From Cyclobacteriaceae bacterium (GTDB lineage: Bacteria > Bacteroidota > Bacteroidia > Cytophagales > Cyclobacteriaceae): DNA of 8,611 nucleotides. Position numbers and translations under genes: made by a program. The notes below the pieces were generated by a model. It saw only the letters and a program-made list of their open reading frames with translations. It was not told the DNA's origin and did no database searches. Below, in pieces: positions 1 to 5,647 of this stretch (position 1 is its first letter; every line of letters begins with the position of its first letter). The DNA lies in assembly GCA_021648745.1 (NCBI GenBank), contig JAKISE010000111.1:1-8611 (forward strand), given 5' to 3'.

Positions 1-63
1 GACTACTTAGAACATCACAGAAAGCCCGATGATCATAGTGAGTCCAATTTTATATTGGAGTAG
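1..63 (+). CDS. C-terminal end of an unidentified protein (5' part outside the window)
   Basis: Frame 1 is open from the first base and closes at a TAG at 61-63. It gives 20 residues beginning DYLEHHRKPD and ending SNFILE, a charged, hydrophilic tail of the sort often found at protein C-termini. No family can be named from so little. The hairpin pair starts only 9 bases after the stop. Hairpins of that kind often flank REP-associated tyrosine transposase genes, so a transposase tail is one possibility, but the residues do not show it. The reading frame could also be chance, since 20 open codons are not significant on their own. Confidence 0.35.
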   Translation, partial: DYLEHHRKPDDHSESNFILE

Positions 64-71
64 CCAGCGTG

Positions 72-118
72 GCGACTTTCAGTCGCAGGTTAAAACTATG
101 GTACTTTCAGTCCATAGT
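72..118. repeat. Twin hairpins with identical ACT-TTC-AGT tips (REP-like)
   Basis: Two palindromes lie side by side. The first is GCGACT-TTC-AGTCGC (72-86), a perfect 6-bp stem with a 3-base loop. The second is ACTATGG, one unpaired T at 102, ACT, loop TTC, AGT, CCATAGT (95-118), a 10-bp stem with a single bulge. Both end in the same nonamer ACTTTCAGT (75-83 and 103-111), while the lower stems differ. Paired hairpins with a shared tip and different stems resemble bacterial REP/BIME units. No T-run follows directly, so neither is a textbook intrinsic terminator, although the pair could stabilise or end the upstream transcript. The structure is directly visible; the REP assignment is inference. 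Confidence 0.72.
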
Positions 119-151
119 CTTTATTTTCTTTTCTAAAACAATAGATTTGTG

Positions 152-182
152 TTGCACAGTTGTAAAAATTCGTATAACTTTT
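152..182 (+). promoter_or_regulatory. Putative Bacteroidota-type promoter for the 239-736 gene
   Basis: TTG at 152-154 is followed 20 bases later by TAACTTTT (175-182), one mismatch from the Bacteroidota minus-7 consensus TAnnTTTG. A second TTG lies at 160-162. Transcription would start near 189-190 and leave a leader of about 50 bases before the ATG at 239. The match is suggestive only, because the region is AT-rich. Confidence 0.38.
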
Positions 183-238
183 TGTTGCCTTAAACTTGAC
201 CAAACGCAACCTCTTTTTTTAATTACTACGAAAGAAAA

Positions 239-736
239 ATGAAATTTACCTGTCAGGAAATCTCTAAAATAAAATTAAACCTATTTGAAAACAAGCTGGT
301 TTATATGCACAACGGAAATGATGTAAATGTAAAACTCCCGTTACAGGCTAAGTTAATTTCTGAAGCTACAAGTTATATTAATAAGCAGCAGTACCTGCTC
401 GATTATAACCCAACCACCTTAGGCTATTGCTGGATTAATGATAACAAGTGCTTAAGAACAGCAAAAGGGTTGATTTTAAAAAGGGTAAAAAAAGAACAAC
501 CCATTCAAGCACAGTCAAGTATCAATAATAAACTAACATACCAAATTGTAGATTGGCAAAAGTCTGTTAAACCAACAGGTGAAAGAAAATATACATTTGA
601 TAAAATATCTCAGATAAACGGAATATTAAATAAGACCAACGATAACACATGGTATTTAGAAATTGCAGGTAGAAAATTTACCATATTAAAAGATGAGTTA
701 GAATTTTTTTACGAATATGTAATGGTACACCACTAA
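239..736 (+). CDS. Hypothetical protein, 165 residues, possible internal duplication
   Basis: I do not recognise a family. The protein is soluble-looking: no signal peptide, no membrane segment, lysine- and asparagine-rich, with alternating hydrophobic stretches typical of beta structure. Residues 3-46 and 118-162 look alike by eye. Both begin (F/Y)T followed by two residues and (E/K)IS(K/Q)I, then a turn, a strand, a Gly-containing turn and a final strand or helix with aromatic residues. This suggests two copies of a small domain joined by a basic linker (around 75-117, with a KRVKK patch). The ATG at 239 is the first in frame and follows an A-rich stretch (GAAAGAAAA), as is common in Bacteroidota, where a clear Shine-Dalgarno is often missing. 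The next gene starts 22 bases after the stop, so the two are probably co-transcribed. Confidence 0.6.
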   Translation: MKFTCQEISKIKLNLFENKLVYMHNGNDVNVKLPLQAKLISEATSYINKQQYLLDYNPTTLGYCWINDNKCLRTAKGLILKRVKKEQPIQAQSSINNKLTYQIVDWQKSVKPTGERKYTFDKISQINGILNKTNDNTWYLEIAGRKFTILKDELEFFYEYVMVHH

Positions 737-758
737 GCAACTAATTAAAATTTAGCAT

Positions 759-1136
759 ATGAAAACATGTATAATTATTGGTTTACTATTAATAACTCTC
801 TTTTTTTTATTTAGAAGAGTATTGGCTGGTGGAGAAAAAATAATAGAAGAACGTAATCAAAACACTAAATGTTTAACTCTTGAAAATTATCTGTTGATAC
901 GAGAATCTCCCTATGCCGATGAGTTAAGCGAATACACCATATATAGGGAAGAGCATGAGATTAAATTTAGAGGAGAAGCATCATTTTTTACATTAACAAG
1001 ATTTCCACCTGAAACCACTACTGTTAAACTAAGAGATCTTTCTACCCATGGGTTAAGAAAGAGAGAATTTTTAATATATGTATGCAATCTTGTAGATAAA
1101 ATAAAAAAACAAAACAGAAAAACGATGCTATTATAG
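759..1136 (+). CDS. Hypothetical protein with N-terminal membrane anchor, 125 residues, probably truncated by a frameshift
   Basis: Residues 4-18 are strongly hydrophobic (IIIGLLLITLFFLF), followed by RRV: an uncleaved anchor or signal peptide. The arginines after the segment favour a cytoplasmic C-terminal domain if it is an anchor. The rest (about 25-117) is a mixed polar domain of no recognised family. The frame ends at a TAG (1134-1136) soon after a run of seven A's (1103-1109). Beyond that run, coding-like sequence continues in the minus-1 frame to 1291, and fusing the two would give about 177 residues. The last eight residues (QNRKTMLL) are therefore probably out-of-frame read-through rather than the native end. 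The gene lies 22 bases downstream of the 239-736 gene and is likely in the same transcript. Confidence 0.55.
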   Translation: MKTCIIIGLLLITLFFLFRRVLAGGEKIIEERNQNTKCLTLENYLLIRESPYADELSEYTIYREEHEIKFRGEASFFTLTRFPPETTTVKLRDLSTHGLRKREFLIYVCNLVDKIKKQNRKTMLL

Positions 1137-1311
1137 ACTATGATTCCCTTACTAAAAAAGAATTTGAATACTATTTAAACAAAGCAGATATCGTTGACTT
1201 TACCCATTTTAGTAAACCTGAAAGTTCAAAACATTATACAGGCAGAGTGCATTTTGTGGGTAGATGCCATTTAACCCAAAATATGCAATAGAATTTCTAT
1301 TAGGCCTTTAA
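1109..1311 (+). pseudogene. Frameshifted continuation of the 759 gene, ending inside a palindromic repeat
   Basis: Frame 2 is open from 1100 to a TAG at 1289-1291 and reads as plausible protein (for example KNDAIIDYDSLTKKEFEYYL, then DIVDFTHFSK). It has no start codon of its own, and joins the upstream frame by a minus-1 step at A-AAA-AAA (1103-1109), which yields DKIKK-TKQKNDA. Near 1262-1264 a further single-base step would lead into frame 1, reading GRMPFNPKYAIEFLLGL and stopping at TAA 1309-1311. That stop lies within the GGCCTTTAA end of the palindrome at 1303-1408. Both steps amount to loss of one A, consistent with a decaying gene. Programmed frameshifting at the A7 run or a homopolymer sequencing error are alternatives for the first step. 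Confidence 0.45.
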
Positions 1312-1408
1312 CTCACTTCAAATCAGTCGCTTTGCTTTGTTTGTGTTCTCACCATAGCGGTGCTATGCTTTCAAATCCAAACTGCCTGACTTATTGTGAC
1401 TTAAAGCC
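1303..1408. repeat. 106-bp imperfect palindrome (candidate multicopy intergenic element)
   Basis: The outer arms GGCCTTTAACTCAC (from 1303) and, on the other strand, GGCTTTAAGTCAC (from 1408) pair. Extending inwards they share GG-CTTTAA, TCAC, AA and TCAG at matching spacing, about 18 of 23 positions with one gap. The centre is a perfect hairpin CATAGC-GGT-GCTATG (1353-1367). The intervening arms pair only loosely. The element sits where coding potential of the upstream gene stops and supplies its TAA. There is no T-run, so it is not a classic terminator. The form resembles miniature palindromic repeats scattered between genes in Bacteroidota genomes, but copy number cannot be judged here. 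From 1409 to 1442 and from 1545 to 1633 I see no gene or strong structure. Confidence 0.68.
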
Positions 1409-1442
1409 TCATCACGAACCCTATCGCATAATTCGGGTTTAA

Positions 1443-1544
1443 AAATACAATATAGACTTAGCTTTTATTAAATTGAGCGAACACTCCGGCATTACGAAAG
1501 AGCCTTTAGGAAGTAATGGGGCATATGTTTTGAAAAAGAAATAA
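1443..1544 (+). other. Short open stretch with coding character, no start codon (possible gene remnant)
   Basis: Frame 3 is open from just after a TAA (1440-1442) to the TAA at 1542-1544, giving 33 codons that include IKLSEHSGITKEPLGSNGAY and end in KKK. There is no ATG. The composition looks like a real protein tail. Its start (KYNIDLAFIKL) is loosely similar to the residues just before the palindrome (KYAIEFLLGL), which may be chance. It may be the displaced C-terminal end of the gene interrupted by the 1303-1408 palindrome. Support is weak. Confidence 0.25.
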
Positions 1545-1633
1545 TAGCAGAAAACACCTAATGCCAGACATCCTGTTTAAACTATGTTACGACACTTGAA
1601 TGCTTTTTACATCTGCCTTTTCCGTTTACAGCA

Positions 1634-4033
1634 CTAGTAAATATTAGGAAATTTGTCAGGTTCAACCTCACCCATCAAAGCATAAATCTTATCAAAAACC
1701 TCCTCTGCATTAGGCTTGGAAAAATAATCTCCATCTGAACCATAGGCAGGCCTATGCTCTTTGGATGAAATAGTTAAAGGTGCTGAGTCTAAAAAGCGAT
1801 AGCCTCCTTGCTCTTCAAGCACTTTTTGCATCATATAGGCAGTTGCACCACCCGGCACATCTTCATCGGCAAAAACTACACGGTTGGTCTTTTTTACCGA
1901 ACTTATAATTAAATGGTGTACATCAAAAGGCATAAGGGTTTGTACGTCTATCACCTCACAAGAAATACCAGCCTCCTCTAATTGTTGTGCGGCATCTATC
2001 ACAATTCGACACATAGAACCATACGTAATAATAGTTAGGTCATCACCTTCCCTCAATATTTCAGGCACTCCCAGTGGCTCTTTATATTCACCAAGATTCG
2101 AAGGCATTTTTTCTTTTAACCGATACCCGTTCAGGCTTTCAATCATTAATGCAGTATCATCAGAAGCCAACATAGTATTATACATACCTGCGGCCTTTGT
2201 CATATTTCTAGGCACTAGCAAATAGATACCTTTAAGGCTATTAAGCAACATCCCCATAGGAGAACCTGAGTGCCAAACTCCTTCTAAACGATGCCCTCTT
2301 GTTCTAATAATTAAGGGTGCTTTTTGGCCTCCCTTTGTGCGGTATTGTAAGGTTGCCAAATCATCGGTTAAGGTAGGTAGTGTATATACCAGATAATCTA
2401 AGTACTGTATTTCGGCAATGGGCCTTAATCCACGCAAGGCCATTCCTATTCCCTGGCCGATAATGGTTGTCTCTCTAATTCCTGTATCATCTACCCGAAT
2501 GCTGCCGTATTTTTCCTGTAAACCTGCAAAAGCCTGATTTACATCACCAATCTTACCAACATCCTCTCCAAAAGCAACAATTCGGGGGTCTCTATCTAAT
2601 GCTTTATCAAAACAGGCTTGCAGCACTTGGCGGCCATCAACCACCTCAGAATCGGACTTATACTGAGCAGGAACATTGTCCACATTAAGCGCAGCATCTA
2701 CTGATTCACTAAATATATGTGATCCATAATCTTCGCTGGCTTTACCCTCAAATACTTTTAACCAATTGATTAAAGGTTCTTTTTCTTCAAATGATTGCAT
2801 ACGTACAAGCCTCAATGCTTTTTTAGAAGCTTTTACTGCATCCAGTTTTAACGGATTAATAGCAGACGACAATTCATTTTTAAGATTTTCTATTTCTTGA
2901 CTATGAGCAGCCTTGGCCAAGTTAGCCAGCAAAGAAGAAACAGTGGCTTGCGCCTCCTTTTCTTCATTTATAAAAGCTTTCCAGGCATCTTTTTTAGCCT
3001 GTTTTGCATAATCCTTTGCCTCCTTCTCAATATCTGCAAGTTCAGCTTCAGTCGAAAAGTTATTATCTAAAATCCATTGGCGCATTTTAAGGTTGCAATC
3101 ATACTCGGCCTCCCACTGTAATCTTTCTTTGGTCTTATACCTTTCATGAGAACCCGAAGTTGAGTGGCCTTGAGGTTGTGTTGCTTCTATTACATGTACC
3201 AATACAGGTATATGCTCTTCTCTCGCTAACAATTCAGCCTTTTTATAGGTTGTAACCAACGCCTCATAATCCCAGGCTTTTACAGTTAAAATTTCAATTC
3301 CTTTTTCTTTGGCAGTTCGTTGAAATCCAGCCAAGGCCTTAGAAATAGATTGCTTGGTTGTGTGGTATTCTGCTCCAACAGAAATACCAAATTCATCATC
3401 CCATACCGACATAATCACAGGAATTTGAAGTACACCAATTGCATTTATGGCTTCAAAAAACATTCCTTCAGAGGTAGAGGCATTGCCAATGGTTCCAAAA
3501 GCAATTTCGTTGCCATTATCAGATAATCCTGTAAACTGATGAAGATCTTTATTCTGTCTAAAATGTTTTGAAGCAAGAGCCAGTCCAACCAAACGAGGCA
3601 TTTGTCCTGCGGTTGAGGAAATATCTGCCGTGCTATTTTTTAAATCAACAAGGTTCTTTAATTGCCCTTCATCATCTAACATTCGGGTAGCAAAATGACC
3701 ATTCATCAATCTTCCTCCGGAAGCAGGTTCGTCTTCCACACTAGTATGTGCATATAATTGAGCAAAATACTGCTGAATAGTTAGCTCGCCAATGGCAAAC
3801 ATTAAGGTTTGGTCACGATAATACCCTGACCTGAAATCACCATTTTTAAACACATGTGCCAAAGCCAACTGAGGCACCTCCTTGCCATCACCAAAAATCC
3901 CAAACTTAGCTTTGCCCATAAAAACCTCCTTACGACCCAATAAACTAGCTTCTCGACTTACAACAGCCAACTTATAATCTTCCAGGATTTGTGATATCTC
4001 TACAACTGGTTGTTTGATTGCTGTATTTTTCAA
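1634..4033 (-). CDS. Fused alpha/beta 2-oxoacid dehydrogenase E1 component, 799 residues
   Basis: This is the thiamine diphosphate-dependent E1 of a pyruvate- or branched-chain 2-oxoacid-type dehydrogenase complex. It decarboxylates the 2-oxoacid and passes the acyl group to lipoyl-E2. The E1-alpha part (about 20-320) has the ThDP region GNASTSEG (183-190) leading to WDDEFGIS (211-218), and the loop GHSTSGSHERY (289-299). A helical K/E/A-rich linker (about 325-430) follows. The E1-beta part (about 465-799) has GEDVG (489-493), GIRETTIIGQGIGMA (518-532), HSGSPMG (588-594) and a transketolase C-terminal domain. The alpha motif reads G-N-A where classical E1s have G-D-G. From memory this variant is usual in long Bacteroidota fused E1s. 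The start is TTG at 4031-4033: an in-frame TAA lies at 4040-4042, only ATT codons intervene, and the first ATG (Met39) would remove the family-like SREASLLGR segment. No E2 or E3 gene is adjacent, so the substrate cannot be fixed. Confidence 0.93.
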   Translation of the reverse strand: MKNTAIKQPVVEISQILEDYKLAVVSREASLLGRKEVFMGKAKFGIFGDGKEVPQLALAHVFKNGDFRSGYYRDQTLMFAIGELTIQQYFAQLYAHTSVEDEPASGGRLMNGHFATRMLDDEGQLKNLVDLKNSTADISSTAGQMPRLVGLALASKHFRQNKDLHQFTGLSDNGNEIAFGTIGNASTSEGMFFEAINAIGVLQIPVIMSVWDDEFGISVGAEYHTTKQSISKALAGFQRTAKEKGIEILTVKAWDYEALVTTYKKAELLAREEHIPVLVHVIEATQPQGHSTSGSHERYKTKERLQWEAEYDCNLKMRQWILDNNFSTEAELADIEKEAKDYAKQAKKDAWKAFINEEKEAQATVSSLLANLAKAAHSQEIENLKNELSSAINPLKLDAVKASKKALRLVRMQSFEEKEPLINWLKVFEGKASEDYGSHIFSESVDAALNVDNVPAQYKSDSEVVDGRQVLQACFDKALDRDPRIVAFGEDVGKIGDVNQAFAGLQEKYGSIRVDDTGIRETTIIGQGIGMALRGLRPIAEIQYLDYLVYTLPTLTDDLATLQYRTKGGQKAPLIIRTRGHRLEGVWHSGSPMGMLLNSLKGIYLLVPRNMTKAAGMYNTMLASDDTALMIESLNGYRLKEKMPSNLGEYKEPLGVPEILREGDDLTIITYGSMCRIVIDAAQQLEEAGISCEVIDVQTLMPFDVHHLIISSVKKTNRVVFADEDVPGGATAYMMQKVLEEQGGYRFLDSAPLTISSKEHRPAYGSDGDYFSKPNAEEVFDKIYALMGEVEPDKFPNIY

Positions 4034-4110
4034 AATAATTTAATTTTAGTGAAAAAATCCCAAACCTTTATTAATATTATATTGGGAGGCAAATATTCCT
4101 ACGGTTTTAG

Positions 4111-4140
4111 CAAATTTACGGCTTCCAACTCGGTATTCAA
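4111..4140 (-). promoter_or_regulatory. Promoter for the fused E1 gene
   Basis: On the minus strand TTG (4140-4138) is followed after 19 bases by TAAATTTG (4118-4111), a perfect match to the Bacteroidota TAnnTTTG minus-7 element at the expected spacing. Transcription would begin near 4104 and leave a leader of about 70 bases before the TTG start codon. The rest of the 4034-4370 divergent intergenic region is AT-rich; I saw no riboswitch-like structure or clear operator in it. Confidence 0.55.
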
Positions 4141-4339
4141 ATTTTGTTGTTAAACGCAAAAAAATATTCAATAAATTTTATTCGGAATATGCCACCTACA
4201 AACAAATATAATTTGGATAAATATTATTCTTTTGTACATTCTCAAGTAATCATAAGTTCAACTCCATAGAAAATTAAATCTTATTTTTTTTCAATTGCTT
4301 ATGGTGATTTGCACCCTAGTAAATGCAAAGTCGCCTTGC

Positions 4340-4347
4340 TATATTTG
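4340..4347 (+). promoter_or_regulatory. Minus-7 element for alanine dehydrogenase
   Basis: TATATTTG matches TAnnTTTG exactly and ends 23 bases before the ATG at 4371. That implies a start near 4354 and a leader of roughly 17 bases. No TTG lies at the ideal upstream distance; the nearest candidate, TTTG at 4308-4311, is about 28 bases away. The promoter may therefore be activator-dependent or weak. Confidence 0.42.
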
Positions 4348-4370
4348 TCTAGTAATTAAACATTTAAGAG

Positions 4371-5486
4371 ATGATTATAGGTGTTCCTAAAGAAATTAAA
4401 AATAACGAAAACCGTGTTGCTTTAACACCAGCAGGTGCTAAAGAATTAGTAAAACGCGGGCACGAATTGTATGTACAATCAACCGCAGGACTTGGCAGTG
4501 GTTTTTCTGATGCTGATTATGAAGGCGCAGGTGCTAAAATTTCACCTTCCATTGAAGCTACTTATGAAATAGCTGAAATGATTATGAAGGTAAAAGAACC
4601 TATTGAGTCAGAATACCCTTTGATTAAAAAAGACCAGCTGTTATTTACCTATTTTCACTTTGCTTCTGGCCAAGTACTTACAGAGGCAATGATTGAAAGA
4701 GGTTCTGTTTGCCTTGCTTATGAAACCGTTGAAACAACTAAAAGAGCGCTTCCTCTATTAATACCAATGAGTGAAGTGGCAGGCAGAATGGCAACACAGG
4801 AAGGCGCAAAATACCTTGAAAAACCTATGGGTGGCCGCGGTATTTTATTAGGGGGTGTACCCGGTGTAAAACCTGCCAAAGTGCTTATACTGGGTGGCGG
4901 TATTGTAGGTACAGAAGCAGCTAAAATGGCTGCGGGTCTTGGCGCTGACGTTACTGTAATGGATTTAAGCCTTACCCGATTAAGGTATTTAGATGATGTA
5001 ATGCCTCCAAATGTGCATACCATGATGTCGAATGAGTATAATATTCGTGAGATGATTAAGGATACAGATTTAATTATTGGTGCTGTGCTAATACCAGGAG
5101 CTAAAGCACCTAAGCTCATTACTCGTGATATGCTTAAGGAGATGAGGCCGGGTACCGTATTGGTAGATGTAGCAGTAGATCAGGGAGGATGTATTGAAAC
5201 TTGTACACCAACAACCCATGAAAATCCTACTTTTGTGATTGATGATGTAATTCATTACTGTGTGGCAAATATGCCGGGAGCTGTTCCTTATACATCAACC
5301 CTTGCACTTACAAATGCAACACTGCCTTATGCTATTGATTTGGCTAACAAAGGGTGGAAAAAAGCCTGTGCTGAAAGTAACGAGCTTAAACTAGGTCTTA
5401 ATATTGTTAAGGGCGATATTGTTTATAAAGCAGTTGCTGACGCTTTTAATATGCCTTATGTTGATGTAGCTAAATATGTTGACTAA
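4371..5486 (+). CDS. ald: Alanine dehydrogenase (NAD-dependent), 371 residues
   Basis: It catalyses the reversible reaction L-alanine + NAD+ + H2O to pyruvate + NH4+ + NADH, in the cytoplasm, usually as a hexamer. The N-terminus MIIGVPKEIKNNENRVALTP is the family signature. Expected active-site residues are present: Arg15, Lys75 (in KVKEP), His96 (in YFHFASG) and Asp270 (in VAVDQGG). The Rossmann glycine motif GGGIVG is at 175-180, and Asp198 (VMDLS) is placed to bind the NAD ribose. The length of 371 matches the family norm, so the gene is complete. The ATG at 4371 has AAGAG just upstream and the family-like start, so it is secure. The gene diverges from the fused E1, whose likely substrates include pyruvate or transaminated amino acids, which suggests joint use in amino-acid catabolism. 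A palindromic element begins 23 bases after the stop. Confidence 0.97.
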   Translation: MIIGVPKEIKNNENRVALTPAGAKELVKRGHELYVQSTAGLGSGFSDADYEGAGAKISPSIEATYEIAEMIMKVKEPIESEYPLIKKDQLLFTYFHFASGQVLTEAMIERGSVCLAYETVETTKRALPLLIPMSEVAGRMATQEGAKYLEKPMGGRGILLGGVPGVKPAKVLILGGGIVGTEAAKMAAGLGADVTVMDLSLTRLRYLDDVMPPNVHTMMSNEYNIREMIKDTDLIIGAVLIPGAKAPKLITRDMLKEMRPGTVLVDVAVDQGGCIETCTPTTHENPTFVIDDVIHYCVANMPGAVPYTSTLALTNATLPYAIDLANKGWKKACAESNELKLGLNIVKGDIVYKAVADAFNMPYVDVAKYVD

Positions 5487-5508
5487 AGTTAATCAGGTTA
5501 GATTCTAT

Positions 5509-5634
5509 GTACTACAATGTCATTTAGGGAAGTAATCTCTAAAGTTAGAGACTAGTGTTAAGCTGAACAAACTGCCGCTCCCGATTGTTCGGGAGCGCAG
5601 TGACGAAAAACTTAACTAAACGACATTATAGTAC
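5509..5634. repeat. 126-bp palindromic element with 19-base terminal inverted repeats
   Basis: The left end GTACTACAATGTCATTTAG (5509-5527) and the reverse complement of the right end (5616-5634) agree at 17 of 19 bases. Inside are a perfect palindrome TCTCTAA-AG-TTAGAGA (5536-5551) and a perfect 9-bp hairpin CGCTCCCGA-TTGT-TCGGGAGCG (5576-5597). The latter is nested within GTTAAG...CTTAAC (5557-5562 with 5611-5616) and ACTG/CAGT. The ATGTCATTT...AATCTCTAA pattern resembles a short intergenic palindrome very common in Bacteroidota genomes (from memory, not checked). It lies between convergent genes and could act as a bidirectional transcript end or stabiliser, but no T-run follows the strong hairpin. 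It encodes nothing, so any movement would need a transposase supplied in trans. Confidence 0.8.
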
Positions 5635-5647
5635 AATCCCTAAAAAT

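Noticed and set aside
72..118. CRISPR-like repeat pair (ACTTTCAGT twice, 28 bases apart)
   Set aside because: There are only two copies, each at the tip of its own hairpin, and no further repeats or cas genes. REP-like hairpins explain it better.
1884..2225. Plus-strand open frame of 113 codons
   Set aside because: It lies antisense within the E1-beta coding region, which carries clear family motifs, and its translation looks like no protein family. It is a shadow frame.
3320..3526. Plus-strand open frame of 68 codons
   Set aside because: Antisense to the E1-alpha ThDP region; no start context or family resemblance.
4718..5119. Minus-strand open frame of 133 codons
   Set aside because: Antisense to the NAD-binding core of alanine dehydrogenase; proline/serine-rich mirror translation.
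5576..5597. Classic intrinsic terminator of alanine dehydrogenase
   Set aside because: The 9-bp hairpin is strong but has no T-run on either strand; it belongs to the larger palindromic element.
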